Source: Actinernus sp. WN-2022
Taxonomy: Eukaryota > Cnidaria > Anthozoa > Actiniaria > Actinernidae
NCBI GenBank assembly: GCA_030867875.1
Contig: JAOWCC010001589.1
Span: forward strand, 88,993,537-89,057,536
DNA length: 64,000 nucleotides
Direction: 5' to 3'
Positions 45,194 to 56,650 of this stretch are shown one piece after another. Every line of letters begins with the position of its first letter. Position 1 is the first letter of the stretch. The notes beneath the pieces were generated by a model. That model searched no databases. It was not told the DNA's origin and was given only the letters and a program-made list of their open reading frames with translations. A program made the position numbers and the translations under genes.

Positions 45194-47775
45194 TACAGCA
45201 AAGTGCAAAAACTTTGACCCCCCGCACTTCAACTATATAACTATATCGGGTGCATTATGGGTAGGAGTAAGTCAATTAAAATGCAACTACATCCGATATC
45301 CGCGCGCGTTTCCAAATCATCGCAGCGAAGACTTGTTTAGTTGATTTATAGTTCAAGAATTTATCTAGAATACAACACTTTTACTTGGAACAGGCAGGAA
45401 AGCTTAAAGTAAAATAAATGCACTCTCTATTTAGTGTTTCGTCAAATATTTTTCCTGATTTTATAAATTAATGTTTACGTTAGCAGAACGCAACCCGGAC
45501 GGAACTATCATGCTGAATTTCATCTGCGAAGCAAGAATTCAACGCTATTTTTTAAACTGTTTCGCGGAAAATTGAAGAGATTAAAATAGCTTAATGGTTT
45601 ACACAATTTATAAATTTATTGACAACAAATCATAATACATTTAATTATTTTGATTAAGAAACGGTAGAAATCAACGTACCCCATATCATTGCCATATTTT
45701 ATGTACTAAACTATTCTATTTTTTTTAAATAAACTCTTAGATATTCCTCTTGAAATTCCATCGCGCAGAATTCTATTGTTCTCGGCGACATGTACTTACA
45801 GCCGAGAGGTTAAAGTGAGGACGGAATAATTATTACATTGCTAATTAATTCTGCGGGAGAGCGATTGTTATTGGCTTTTGACAAATCGGTTTGGGAATAC
45901 TCTACTCCCACATCACATGAAGCACATGTCAATCACTGTCAACTGCTCCCTTCATGGGAATACTGGTCTCCCAAAGCTCGTTAAAGAAGGTCATCACACT
46001 AACTAATGTTGTTATATCAGAAGCTCCCGATCACTGTGTTGGATTTCTTGTTCGGAAGACATTGAATAGTTATCCTTAGCCGTTCGGTTAAATAAATGAA
46101 TGACAAGCTTCGCGCTGGACCCTTTAGATCACCGCTATGGTTCGCGTTTCATTTCAAAACAATATAATTAGTAGGTAGTTCAATAGGTCTGTGCTAATAG
46201 ATTTTCACACTTTTACGGATTTCAGAGCTGTATTGTGTCAATTCAATGGTTAATTAGGTGGCGTATGTGCTATTGTTCATGGGGGAGGAGCTTAGAAGTC
46301 CAGTGAGGCCCCGCGGGAATGTTCAAAATCCAAATTTAGCAAGCGAATCTGAGTTGCCAACATATCTCCTAGAAATGTTGATTTCGATAATACTAATAGC
46401 CGTCGGATTCGTACAAGAAAACGGCTGCGAGTTAGTAATATACCAAACTAACTTTTCCATACGAAACCTAATAAAAAGAAGTATTATTGAACGTGAAAAT
46501 TGACTCCAAAGTGAATCAAGCGTCATTTTCCACTGTAAAAACTTCAAAAATATCCCAAATTAAAGTCAAAACCGATAATACTTCCACTAACTCGAATAAG
46601 TTGATTGAGGGTGGAAACTGTTTATTGATATCTCTTCTACAAAAGCCAGTGGAAACCTAAACTTTAAAATAGATAGTTTTTCAATAAATGAGTAAAATCA
46701 TAACCTACTTCGTGCGTTTGAGTACATTTTCTCTATTGTTTGGCTTACTATTCTTTGCGTAGCTTTTGAATTTAGCGCTGCTTGCTCTGAGAAATGTCCC
46801 GGATGTGTCGCGGCATTCTGCGCGATGCTCTTACCAGTTTTATTCAAGGTTCGGCGGGATCCTGTTTTTATGGTATTAATTTTTCAGTGAATGTTTTTAT
46901 GAAAGGTAATGTTCGATAATTCTTGGTTTCGCATCGCTGAATGTTCTTATTATTGTTGTATTCTTTCATTCTTAAAATTTATTTTCTATGCTATTTTAAT
47001 CTCATAAGTCTGACGAAACTGTTTATTATTTGCAGCTCCAAACAACAGCAGTTTGTGAATTTCTTCTCATCGGGATCAGCTAAAAATAAACATTACACAC
47101 AGCAGTTTAAAGGAACGATTCGATGGTCAAATATTACGTTACGTTACTGTGTAGTCTGTGTAGTCAGCTCTGTACATATGAATCCTTTCATTCTGCTCTT
47201 TGAAACGTTATATCAGTCTAATAACACTGATCAGAGACAGAACGGAATAAGAGCTATGCGCTGATATCGAGCTGAAGTTTTTCATCGCTCTGGTTGTGGT
47301 TTAGAATCACTGACAAAACTCACTGACAACAATATGTTGGCCCTGAACCCACAGATCAGGTGTAATCATGTCTCCTCTACATGCGTTATCTCTAAATTTT
47401 AGGTCATCAGAAGATCTCCTAACAGCAGCTTCAAAAATAGCTCTGAATTCACGCTTCGAACCTGAAACGTCGGCATGATCATTTCCAGTTCTCTTTCCGC
47501 CGACCAGGGATATGTTATGTTCTGCAAATATTCGAGTGCATTTAAAATTCTCAGGTTACTTTAAGCTTTCCTGCCTGTCCCGAGTAAAAGTTTTGTATTC
47601 TAGGTGAATTCTTGAACTTTAAATCAACTACATAAGTCTTCGCTATAATGATTTGCAAACGCGCGCGGATATCGGCTGTAGTTGCATTTTAATGAACTTT
47701 ACTCCTACCCATAATGCACCCGATATAGTTATATAGTTGAGGTGCGGGGGGTCAAAGTTTTTGCACTTTGCTGTA
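45194..47775. mobile_element. 2.6-kb Tc1/mariner-like inverted-repeat element
   Basis: CAGCAAAGTGCAAAAACTTT at the left and its complement at the right are both flanked by TA. The inverted arms extend about 220 bp with scattered differences (CCCCGCACTTCAACTATATA, then GCATTATGGGTAGGAG). The size could have held a transposase, but no D,D-type frame is recognisable, so it is decayed or non-autonomous. A related but diverged end may lie near 51040-51105. Confidence 0.7.
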
Positions 47776-47782
47776 TATATAT

Positions 47783-47988
47783 ATCTGCCATGTTTTCATA
47801 AAAGGAGCCTTGGAACCTAAGACCCCCGTTTGTGAAAACATGGCAGATTTTTGTTTTTGCCGTTTTCTTGAAAGGGCAAATGACAGTTTAAGACTTTTCT
47901 GGCCTTTCTATCCCAAAATTTACTTGTGTTAGATCTCTAGCGTTTTAAATCTCACTGCAACGATTTCTTTAACAATTAATAAATTTCA

Positions 47989-48019
<31 letters not shown>

Positions 48020-48677
48020 TCTCTATTTTATTCATTTGTTTTTTTATTAGATTAGTTAGATAATTATAGTCAGTTATTGTATAGTTAGATATTACTTAGG
48101 TGCATGCGTTATTCAAATTATTAGATATTAACATTGTATACGTATTGATTAGATATTTTAACTATTCCTACTTTTTATAATGTAATCGAAGGCCTGATGT
48201 TTTTAACCGTGTATAAATAAAGTTATTACTTACTTACTTACTTACTATCCCACGATTTATTTATTTGCGAGCTAGAGGTTAGGTTAAGGGTTAGAAAAAT
48301 GCCATTTTCTGGTATTTTTACTCAAAACACAGCAAAATTTCATCGATTAAACTCAATCTACATGAAGAGAACGTTGTATTACCGTATAGTGCATCGAAAT
48401 CCATTAAAAGCTCGAGTTATTCGCGAAAATGTTTCAACTAGTCCTCCCCACCCCTCACCACCCCCCCCCCCCCCCCCCCCCCCCCCCACATAAAATACCT
48501 AGAGATCAGTTATGGGATAGAAAGGCCAGAAAAGTCTTAAACTGTCATTTGCCCTTTCAAGAAAACGGCAAAAACACGAGTTACTGGCTTTTAAAGCTAA
48601 AGGCACACAATATCTGCCATGTTTTCACAAAAGGAGCCTTGGAACCTAAGACCCCCTTTTGTGAAAACATGGCAGAT
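47783..48677. mobile_element. Foldback element related to the 711-bp satellite
   Basis: Each end is itself a hairpin: ATCTGCCATGTTTTC pairs with its complement ~60 bp further on, enclosing GGAGCCTTGGAACC. Next to the hairpins, GACTTTTCTGGCCTTTCTAT and CTTGAAAGGGCAAATGACAG are inverted between the two ends. Sequence from about 48240 rightwards is a diverged relative of the 56.65-64 kb satellite unit in the other orientation. A poly-C run and a LINE tail (48050-48246) lie inside. Confidence 0.75.
48050..48246 (+). mobile_element. LINE 3' tail fragment
   Basis: An AT-rich stretch with repeated TTAGATATT-type words ends GTGTATAAATAAAGTTATT and a TTAC tetranucleotide repeat, the form of a non-LTR retrotransposon 3' end. 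No coding part is attached. Confidence 0.5.
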
Positions 48678-48689
48678 ATATAAATATAT

Positions 48690-48745
48690 ATATATATAAA
48701 TTTGTGTATGAAATACTGATTTGAACAGGAGCAACTCATGGGTTT
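48690..48745 (-). mobile_element. Penelope-like element 3'-end fragment
   Basis: On the minus strand it reads ATGAGTTGCTCCTGTTCAAA, then TCAGTATTTCATACACAAAT, matching 56493-56535 after the PLE. Only the extreme end is present. Confidence 0.55.
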
Positions 48746-48891
48746 ATTCAGACTGATGTCTATTCTAAACCCACCGATAGTGACCTCTATCTCCCACCAA
48801 GTAGTGCTCACCCGGAGCACTGTAAGCGCGCTATTCCTTACAGCGTGGCTCTCACAAATACTTTCTTGGAAAAAAGAAACGCAGAGTATAA

Positions 48892-49745
48892 TAATAATAA
48901 TAATAATAAATTTATATAGCGCCATATCCACTAACTGCACTATGGCGCTTTACATTACTACATTAAAAATAAAATGAATATTTACAAAAAAGGTAAGTCT
49001 TCAGACTTTTCTTAAAAATTGTAATTGACATGTCAGGCCTTCTCATATCGATGGGCAGAGCATTCCACAGGCGCGGGGCAGCTACCGCGAAAGCTCTGTC
49101 ACCATAGGTCCTTTGATTGGACCTGGAAACTGCAAGTAAAGAGCTATGAGAAGACCTGAGATTACGTTAGGGATGTATTTCTTTAATAAATCACTGATAT
49201 AAATAGGAGCTAGGTTATTTAGAGACTTAAAAACTAATAACAAAATCTTAAAAACAATACGGTGCTCCACAGGTAGCCAGTGGAGCTCATAAAGTAAAGG
49301 CGAAACATGGTCAAATTTAGATAGGCGTTTAACAAGACGAGCAGCGCAGTTCTGTACGGACTGCAACCTCTGGATCTGATATTTAGGCAGTCCGTACAAA
49401 AGGGCGTTCCCGTTGTCTAACCTACACGTTATGAAAGCATGTATGAGTGCTATTGTAGACTCTTCAGATAGATAACTTCTAATTTTAGATATTCTCCTAA
49501 GATGGTAAAAAGCTGATTTACATATAGCACTAATGTGCTTCTCAAAAGTTAAACCATTGTCAAAAACTACACCCAGATTACGAGCAGACGCCGATGACTG
49601 TACTACGGAACTACTAATTGTAAGCGAGTTCAGAAGTGGACGAGGCTGATAACGAGAACTAATAACTAGCAACTCCTTATAAACAATATTTAGTGGAGCA
49701 GGGTTACGACATAATTCTGGTTTCAGAGAAATTCGAACAGGTTGC
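48892..49745 (-). pseudogene. L2/CR1-like LINE remnant, RT C-terminus and 3' tail
   Basis: The minus-strand frame from about 49740 encodes ASARNLGVVFDNGLTFEKHI, then LLYGLPKYQIQRLQSVQN and LLYELHWLPVEHRI. A one-base frameshift near 49160 moves it to a frame with TYGDRAFAVAAPRLWNALP, ending at a TAA at 48963. The 3' tail contains GGCGCTATATAAATTTATT followed by an ATT repeat, typical of L2-like LINEs. The catalytic RT motifs are missing, so it is 5'-truncated and dead. Confidence 0.8.
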
Positions 49746-51190
49746 TTCTATTGATAGAAGTACATTACTTAAGAGGGCATCCATGTGAAAACCATGCACC
49801 CTGAAAAAATTAGTCTACATGGTACATCTCAGATTTTGTTCATATTTTGCACATATGTTACTATTGGCCTGGCATTAGACTTGGTAAAATATTTTGGAAA
49901 AATTTAAAAAACTGTAAGAGATATGGGGGTCAGTACGAACTGCCTCGGTTTGAGGGGTATTTCCACTATGTATTTTTAGTCATGTTTACAGAATATTTTT
50001 GAACAAACCATATAAGCTATATACACAAAACGTTTCTACAGCATAAACACGACCAATTGCAATTTAATTATGATATAAGTGCCAAAAAATATTCAGTATT
50101 CAAGGAGTAAGGCTTCCATGTACAAGTGACTACCGAAATTATTTTTCAAAAAGTCAAATTTTAGGGTAAAATGACATTCGAATACTATCGATGCGGCGAA
50201 ATTGTAGAAGATGAGAGAGTTATTATTTTGTAGATCAGTCATTTGGAAATACAACTGGGGACTAAAAAGTTTGTAAAGTTTATTCAGCTTAGGAGCAGTG
50301 AGGCCAAAGTAACATACTCCCAACGCCCGGGTCCAACGTAAATAAACAATCAACGCCAGATGCAAGCTGTATCGTGTGCAGAATAACGGGACAAATAACG
50401 GACAGGAATGAGAAACATAGCTCTAAAATTACATGGGTGATAAATTTATTTGTCACTTATGCCTATGGTTTTGCAATAAACAACAACTAATTAACAATCA
50501 ACTTCAAAATAAGAGAAATTAGTAATACGAAGGATGAATCAGCGATAAATGCATACCTCATTCTAGCCTTTTTTGTGCTCTCCTCCCCAGCTCTGTCATG
50601 GTCTCGAAGCCACAACTTACGATAATTATCTTCTTGTCGATTTTACACCGAAAGAACATTTCCCCATTATAGTTTATACAGATGGCTTTGTAGCATCCGC
50701 CATTTTATTTAGGACTAGAACCCAGTCTGCTGTTGTGCACCACAGGTAGCCCGAACACAGATGTGTACATTCCATGTGGAATATTGGAAGAAAAAACTCT
50801 CTACCGTTGAATCAGCCTTTCCTTTCTTGTCTATTTATATATATATATTGCTGATCAGATCCCTACACGCTAGGAGATCCGGTGTTTTATCATTTCGTCT
50901 GTGGTGCCCAACATATATACCAGAGTGGGTAATTTATATTTAAATATTTATGAATCTCATGAAACAGAACTGAAAATAATCATAATGCACTACTAATACA
51001 TCTACATAATTTTGTTTGCAAAACTTTAATTTTTGTCAAGCTGATTATAGGTTAAAATTACCCATGATGCACCTGATATATGTAACTGTTATGGGGTCAA
51101 ATGTTTGCATACATTCATACACAAGGTCACAACAATGAATTATAAATGATTTCTAACATCCCGTGCATATATCCTGTATATTCACACGAC
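49746..51190. other. Mostly featureless, one possible diverged Tc1 end
   Basis: No gene supported. Around 51040-51105 the order ACCCATGATGCACCTGATAT, then GGGGTCAAATGTTTGCA, echoes the right arm of the 45194-47775 element. A minus-strand open stretch near 50576-50705 has no supporting domain. Confidence 0.35.
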
Positions 51191-51195
51191 CCACA

Positions 51196-51390
51196 TACGG
51201 CCATCCCAATAAAATGTTCCGTTTCCAATCGCCAGACCGACCCAATTTTTTTTGGAAAAGTTAACAAAAATACAAAGCTTGACATTTACCCAATTTTTGG
51301 GAAAAGTTAAAAAAAAATTGAAGAACATACTTTCAACTACACCTATTTTCCTAGCTCTCTACGTATTTGCATTTTATTGGGATGGCCTAA
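51196..51390. mobile_element. PIF/Harbinger-like MITE, GGCCATCCC family
   Basis: Ends GGCCATCCCAATAAAATG (51199) and its complement (ending 51387) match the 11335-12751 element. The flanks are TAC and TAA, a near match to a 3-bp duplication. Length 189 bp, non-coding. It shows the family exists in several sizes. Confidence 0.7.
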
Positions 51391-51785
51391 TCAGCTGTGT
51401 CGGTGCCGAACTGGAGCGCAGTGCCATCCTGGAAAGCGAAGTTCAGAAATGTCTGACGTATGTTGCTATTGCTACAAACTATCTTAGAAAAGGGTTCAGA
51501 AAACATGGGTGAACGATGAAACATATTGTGTGGATCGTGACAGATTTTATCCAGACCTGAATTACGCTGGATTTACATATACATGTATGTGCGGGGCGCT
51601 TGTTCAGACACACGGTAAGCCACGCAGTTTACAAGCATGAGTAGTTATGTTAGTTATCTTCCCATTAATGCGGCTGACCAACAAGCACTGAGGGTGGTCA
51701 CTGCCAGATATTTGTTTAACGTCCAAAGTGATTCCTTAGCGTCCTGTGATACACAGCTGCTGATGAATACGAGCGTCGTGAGATG

Positions 51786-51867
51786 CAATCTCGTTCCCAG
51801 AGCCCGCGATCTTTTGACCAGCGCCAAGATACTGGCCAAAAGATCGCGGGTTATGAGAACGAGATTG
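51786..51867. mobile_element. 82-bp hairpin MITE
   Basis: CAATCTCGTTC and CCCGCGATCTTTTG are inverted as CAAAAGATCGCGGG and GAACGAGATTG around a short centre. I recall similar palindromes as common dispersed repeats in corals. Confidence 0.7.
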
Positions 51868-53100
51868 CGTGAGACGGGACCGCCATTTTACGTGATCATC
51901 CGATCGAGGCACGAGGCATCGAAAAGGCGTAGACGCGAACACTGCGCTTCTCTGTTCTCTTAATTATAATGTTGCCTGAGTGGCTAATTGAACGAGCAGG
52001 AAGCATACAAATGTTTTGCTGCACGGGTGGATATACGAGGAAACATTGTTGCAGAAAAAAAACTAACGAATGCGCACTGTGTCAAATTGTCTTGCCGGTG
52101 GGGTCTGGGTTTGTGTTGCTAAGAAACACATATACTGTGTGTCACTGGAGCCTAGTAAACATTGTTTTCCTCCAAAGCCAACGTGAAAACATTGTTGCGG
52201 AAGCAAATTTTGCCTCATCGAAACAAAAAAATGTCTTTGAAATGCTCCAGAAAAATTTTTCCTTCCTGGAAGATTGATTTTTTTTGCACAAATTTTCCCG
52301 CGGCCTTTGACTCGTTTTTACAGGCAAATGTATGGAAAACTAAATCCACGATTGCATGCTTCCCAGCACAGCTACATCCCTCAAATTTCGATCAATTAAT
52401 CTTTTACCTGGTATCTTAAGTTTGTATCTGAAGAATATTTCAGAAATTCGATTTTACGGATTTTATTTGTCATCGGATTCCCATACAAACACTGTATTTC
52501 GCGCCATGTTTACACCCCTTTCAAAATGTCGGAATTATAATAAACCGCGAACTGGTCTATTACCTTAAAACTGTAAAGAAATACGTTATTCTGTGTGTAC
52601 GAGGTTTGTAGTTTCTCAGCTGTAGGATGTCCGGTGTCCGCGGGGAACAGGATATCAGGACACGTGACTTGTCCCTTCGTGTGTACCGACCTTTACGTCT
52701 GCGAGCGGGCGAGGCGCGCGGCGTGATTTTTTTTTCACTTGTGTGGGTTGTTCTTTTATCTTTTGTTTTCCATATTGATTTTCTTTTTTTTTTTATGCAA
52801 CGAGCTCCGCTATAAAGAGATACGAGGACGACAGTAACAAATCGCATACAAGTGTATCACAGGCAGCTTTAAGCAGAGAGTGAGCCATTATGCACTAGTC
52901 TAGATAAACACCCACCCCCCCTCCCCCTCCCACCCTGTCCCGGGTTGGGGAAGGAGGAGGGGGGGGGGGGGGGGGGGTGCATTACCAGTGCATTACCACC
53001 CCGTCCTAAAATCAAAAATGAATAAAATTCCCTGTCTAGACAGTACAGTACAGGTGAAAATATTTATAGATTTTATGATAATTTTACTTGACACGCGCCA
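51868..53100. other. No recognisable gene
   Basis: Contains short ACATTGTT-rich sequence around 52040-52200, a G/C homopolymer tract (52910-52980) and open frames without domains. Confidence 0.35.
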
Positions 53101-53335
53101 TCAACAACATCCGCGCCAAGTGCCAAGGCATTTCATACAATTCTTAGTAAGGGGGTCGGGACATGCCTTCAACGGTAATATAGTTGTTTTTCCCTGGTAA
53201 CGCCGAGAAGACATGCCACATTCCCTCGTTGAATATACACAAAATGAGCACTTGATCAAGTCCAAATCCATCTCGTGGATAGGGCGGGAAATACACGTAC
53301 AGACGTTACACGCAGTTCCTGTCACGCAATTCTTG
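53101..53335 (-). CDS. Possible cysteine-rich exon, function unknown
   Basis: A minus-strand open stretch preceded by stops encodes NCVTGTACNVCTCISRP, then LIKCSFCVYSTRECGM and ACPDPLTKNCMKCLG, ending GCC and a stop. Twelve cysteines in under 80 residues is far above chance for this AT-rich DNA. It could be an exon of a secreted or zinc-binding protein, or coincidence. No partner exon was found and I do not recognise the family. Confidence 0.25.
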
Positions 53336-53482
53336 AGATATCATTATATCACTGAAGGGATTTAATCTATTTCGGTGATACCACATTTGATTTCATGGAT
53401 TATACACACATTTTGGTATTTCAACGGAACGAACAGAATATTATGCACAAGATTGAAACAAATTGAGTCCGTAATGTATCAG

Positions 53483-54390
53483 TCAATTCCAAACCCGTGC
53501 ATCCCCCCCCCCCCCCCGGCCACCCCCGGGCATTTGATCAGAGGCTTGCTCCCGAGGGTGGGAAATTTGACGAGTATCTATGACCTCAGGGGCGGGCATT
53601 TGACAAACAGTGGGGGTAGGGGGTGGGGCATTTGATCAGTGTTTAAAAATATATTCTGTCTGTCTACAAGCGTCGAAATGGCGAACGCACGTGGCGAACG
53701 TACGAGGACAGCTTCCAGGATAAGGATTGCGCATTTGTAGAGGCTTGAAAGAGTGAACCTGCCAAATTTGAAGCCCACTTTCAGAGGTAAATTCTTTATG
53801 TTTAAACCTATAAACTATGTTGTTTTGCTTTGTTTCGTGAACTTTGACCGACTGCGTGATATTAAGTGCGTGACAAGAGTTGTGATAAGTTGAATTTGCT
53901 GCGACCCTCGACAGCGCGAGTTAGAAACATAATTATTTATATCGGTAAAAGACGGACCGATTGGTGCCTGTTACATACATGTACTTTATATACCAACAAC
54001 ATAAGCTAACATATTCAGTTTCAAGCCATTACGTTTATTATAAAGTATATACGATCGAGCCGGTAGAAATGATTGTTCTCATCCCTGACCGGTTGAAGGT
54101 GGTTTTCACCGTCGGTGTTTCCTGTGAATTGCTTGAGTCAGAGTTGTCAATAAAGCAATGATTTCATTTATTTGTCAATGATAGTCTTTGCCTTGTCTTT
54201 GTCGATTTTTTTTGGGAAATTTTCCGATCTGGTCCCCGATGGTGGGGCATTTGAACAGCCTGGATTAAAAACTGGTGGTGCATTTGAACAGTTTTTCTGC
54301 TTTGGTAGTGGGGCATTTGATCAATTTTTTTTCAAAATGTTCAAATGCCCGGGGGTGGCCCGGGGGGGTCATGCACGGGTTTGGAATTGA
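53483..54390. mobile_element. 0.9-kb TIR element with GGGCATTTGA motif clusters
   Basis: The ends begin TCAATTCCAAACCCGTGCA and are inverted, followed by C-rich or G-rich tracts and GGCCACCCCCGGGCATTTGA. Next to each end, GGGCATTTGAWCA-like motifs recur (about four on the left, at least three on the right) in opposite orientations relative to their end. No coding capacity or clear duplication. Confidence 0.7.
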
Positions 54391-55540
54391 TCCATACATA
54401 ACAAGGTAGTAACGACATCAGAATGGCTTCCCGTTGCTGAATCTAAACGGTTCTAACTTGGCCAACTATTCGATGAGCATATAATAAAGGGCTTCCAAGA
54501 AAACGAAACCATTAGGGTTTTTTTTTATTATGAAAAGAAAACATCGTTTCTTTACAGAATAAAAACTAAAAACTTGAATAGAGAATCGGCTGAAGAACCT
54601 AAATACGACTGTACGTGCATTTCTACTTGTCACTCATTCACCCCGCTACAGAGGCTCGCAAAATTCAGAGTGACTCGCCGGATTAGAAGCTGTATTTAAA
54701 GCGTAGCGTAGTTTGAAATCCTCTATATATCATATTCAAAGAAAATTCATTGTCTTTGATCCAATCAAACAATTTTAAACGAAGATACTGCCAAAAACTA
54801 TGAGTACCTATTTTTCAGCTTTGACTCCGTCAAACTCGACAATAATTCAGTCACTTTAGACATCTGCATATCGGGTGATGGACTTGGTCACCCTTCAAAA
54901 CTAAAATAATATTGAAAATGAATGTGCATTTGAATTCTAAAAGCAATTATTGTCAGAAAATCTGTGAAGTTCACCGTATTTTCGATTTTAATCGAAAAAA
55001 AATCGCCGTGTCACCATATCGTCGTTTGTTCAATAACTGAACATTGCGGATTTTGAGAGTGCGTACTCTCTAACCCAGCATTAACTTTACAGAGATTTTT
55101 TTTACCAGATGCAAAGATCTATTGTAAATCAATCTAGAAATATTTCTAAATTCAAAGAAAAGAAGGCCGCAACTCTGCAAACGGCCATTGCCAGACAGCA
55201 TTTATCGGGTTTTAAAAAGACCTATTAAAGTAGCGTTAAATAAAAATTCGACAGAAGCGACAAAATATAAATAAAATTAATTGATTTTGGTTTTAATATG
55301 CTGACGGGACTTAGTACTAAAGCAGGTAAAAATATTATCTTTCTACTTAAAATCATTTGCGATTCCGACATGTTACAACATAAGGTATATTTTGCTCTGA
55401 TTTTGAGCATTTCAGGGGGTCAAACAGTTAGATTGTCATATCTCAAAGGCCTTTTACATTTCAGCCAAACTATTTCACATGGGACATTAGCTAGTTAAGA
55501 TATAAATGTGTGCCAAGTTTAAAGGAAATCGGAGAGGTGC
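54391..55540. other. No recognisable feature
   Basis: AT-rich DNA without a supported gene, RNA or repeat. Confidence 0.35.
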
Positions 55541-56283
55541 ACTGTAGACTCGTCTGCATGGTTTTCACATGGATCCTCTCTTAAGACAAAATCGAAGCAA
55601 CAAAAACGTAAGGTGACCCTCCTGGTTGTGGACTTCAACCCCAATTTACCGGAAATTGGGAAGCTGATCCGGGATAATCTGTATCTGTTGCACTCATCTC
55701 CTCTCATGGAAGAAATTTTCCTGGACAGAAATATAATTTCGGCATTTAGAAGGCCTAAAAATCTTAAAGAATTATTAGCGCCTTCTAAATTCAAGGCTAA
55801 TCAGCCAATCATCGAGATCAACAACCAAAGTGAGGCACCTATTGGCTGTTTCGGATGCAACAAGAGATGCGATCTGTGCACTAATTATTTTGTGGAATCT
55901 AACCACTTTACTAGTTGTGCAACAGGCAAGAGCTATTGCATTAGACAGCATCTTTCCTGTACATCTAGGGGAGTTATATATTTAGTTACATGCAAATAAA
56001 TGCAATCTTCAGTACGTTGGATCTACTTCTAACGAATTTAAAGTCCGATTTCGCAACCACAAGTCATCCATGAAAACCAACAAGAAAACGTGCGAAGTGG
56101 CCACGCACTTCAACAAGTCGCCACATCCACTAGATGATTTTTCTTTTCTTTGTATATAGGCTATGCTTTGCACGGATAGTAGTAGACTGAATGATATTTT
56201 AATCAACAGAGAAGCTTACTGGATTGCGCAGCTTTTCACATTCCAGGCACACGGGCTAAACAAACGACAGGAGTTTAAATCAA
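55540..56283 (+). pseudogene. Penelope-like element, C-terminal linker and GIY-YIG endonuclease
   Basis: The frame opens with KTKSKQQKRKVTLLVVDFNP, then RRPKNLKELLAPSKF and a cysteine cluster (GCFGCNKRCDLC). GVIYLVTCK follows; after a one-base frameshift near 55997 come LQYVGSTSNEFKVRFRNHKS and the HFNKSPHPL region. An in-frame TAG near 56158 interrupts before REAYWIAQL and HGLNKRQEF. This is the order of a PLE C-terminus: linker, CxxC knuckle, and GIY-YIG nuclease with VIY, YVG, the arginine in RFRNHKS and the late glutamate. The reverse transcriptase is missing, so it is 5'-truncated as well as broken. Confidence 0.85.
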
Positions 56284-56540
56284 AGAACCGCATTCAGTAT
56301 AATAGTTGAGTATAGCATTAATGAGTCACCTACCTATGTATAATAGCTTAGTTATTCTCAGCTCATAGGAATTTACACTAGCCTGTACTATATAAGGTAC
56401 CTTGCAACTTGGGAATGTATTTTTAGTTTTACTGTTTATCAACTGACGAAGGCCGAAGGCCGAAACGTTTCGATTAAACTTTTAACAACGGTCATGAGTT
56501 GCTCCTGTTCAAATCAGTATTCCATACACAAATTTATAAT
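56284..56540 (+). mobile_element. Penelope-like element 3' untranslated end
   Basis: Follows the PLE coding remnant and ends with ATGAGTTGCTCCTGTTCAAA, which recurs at 48690-48745 and, diverged, at 14741-14804. Those matches define the 3' boundary near 56540. The hammerhead-like motif lies inside. Confidence 0.65.
56434..56479 (+). ncRNA. Hammerhead-like motif in the PLE 3' end
   Basis: The core CTGACGA (56443-56449) is followed by GGCC-GAA-GGCC as helix II and GAAA. Helix III would be the minimal ACGT type described for PLE hammerheads, with cleavage after ACGTT. Helix I can form between GTTTATCA and CGATTAAAC with one mismatch and a bulge. Position 10.1 is A instead of G, so activity is doubtful. 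PLE terminal repeats are known to carry such motifs. Confidence 0.5.
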
Positions 56541-56650
56541 ATATCTTTGAACAAGAACTGGGAATCATCTTGATCCTCTTGGCTGGACAAGTCGTTGGCG
56601 TAATACAATTGGACTTTTTATACAATTCTTATCAGATATACATATATATA

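Noticed and set aside
50570..50710. Minus-strand 47-codon open stretch as an exon
   Set aside because: Some residues look protein-like, but there is no matching splice partner or motif.
51637..51963. 108-codon plus-strand frame
   Set aside because: It runs through the 82-bp hairpin MITE at 51786-51867, and the remaining residues match nothing I recognise.
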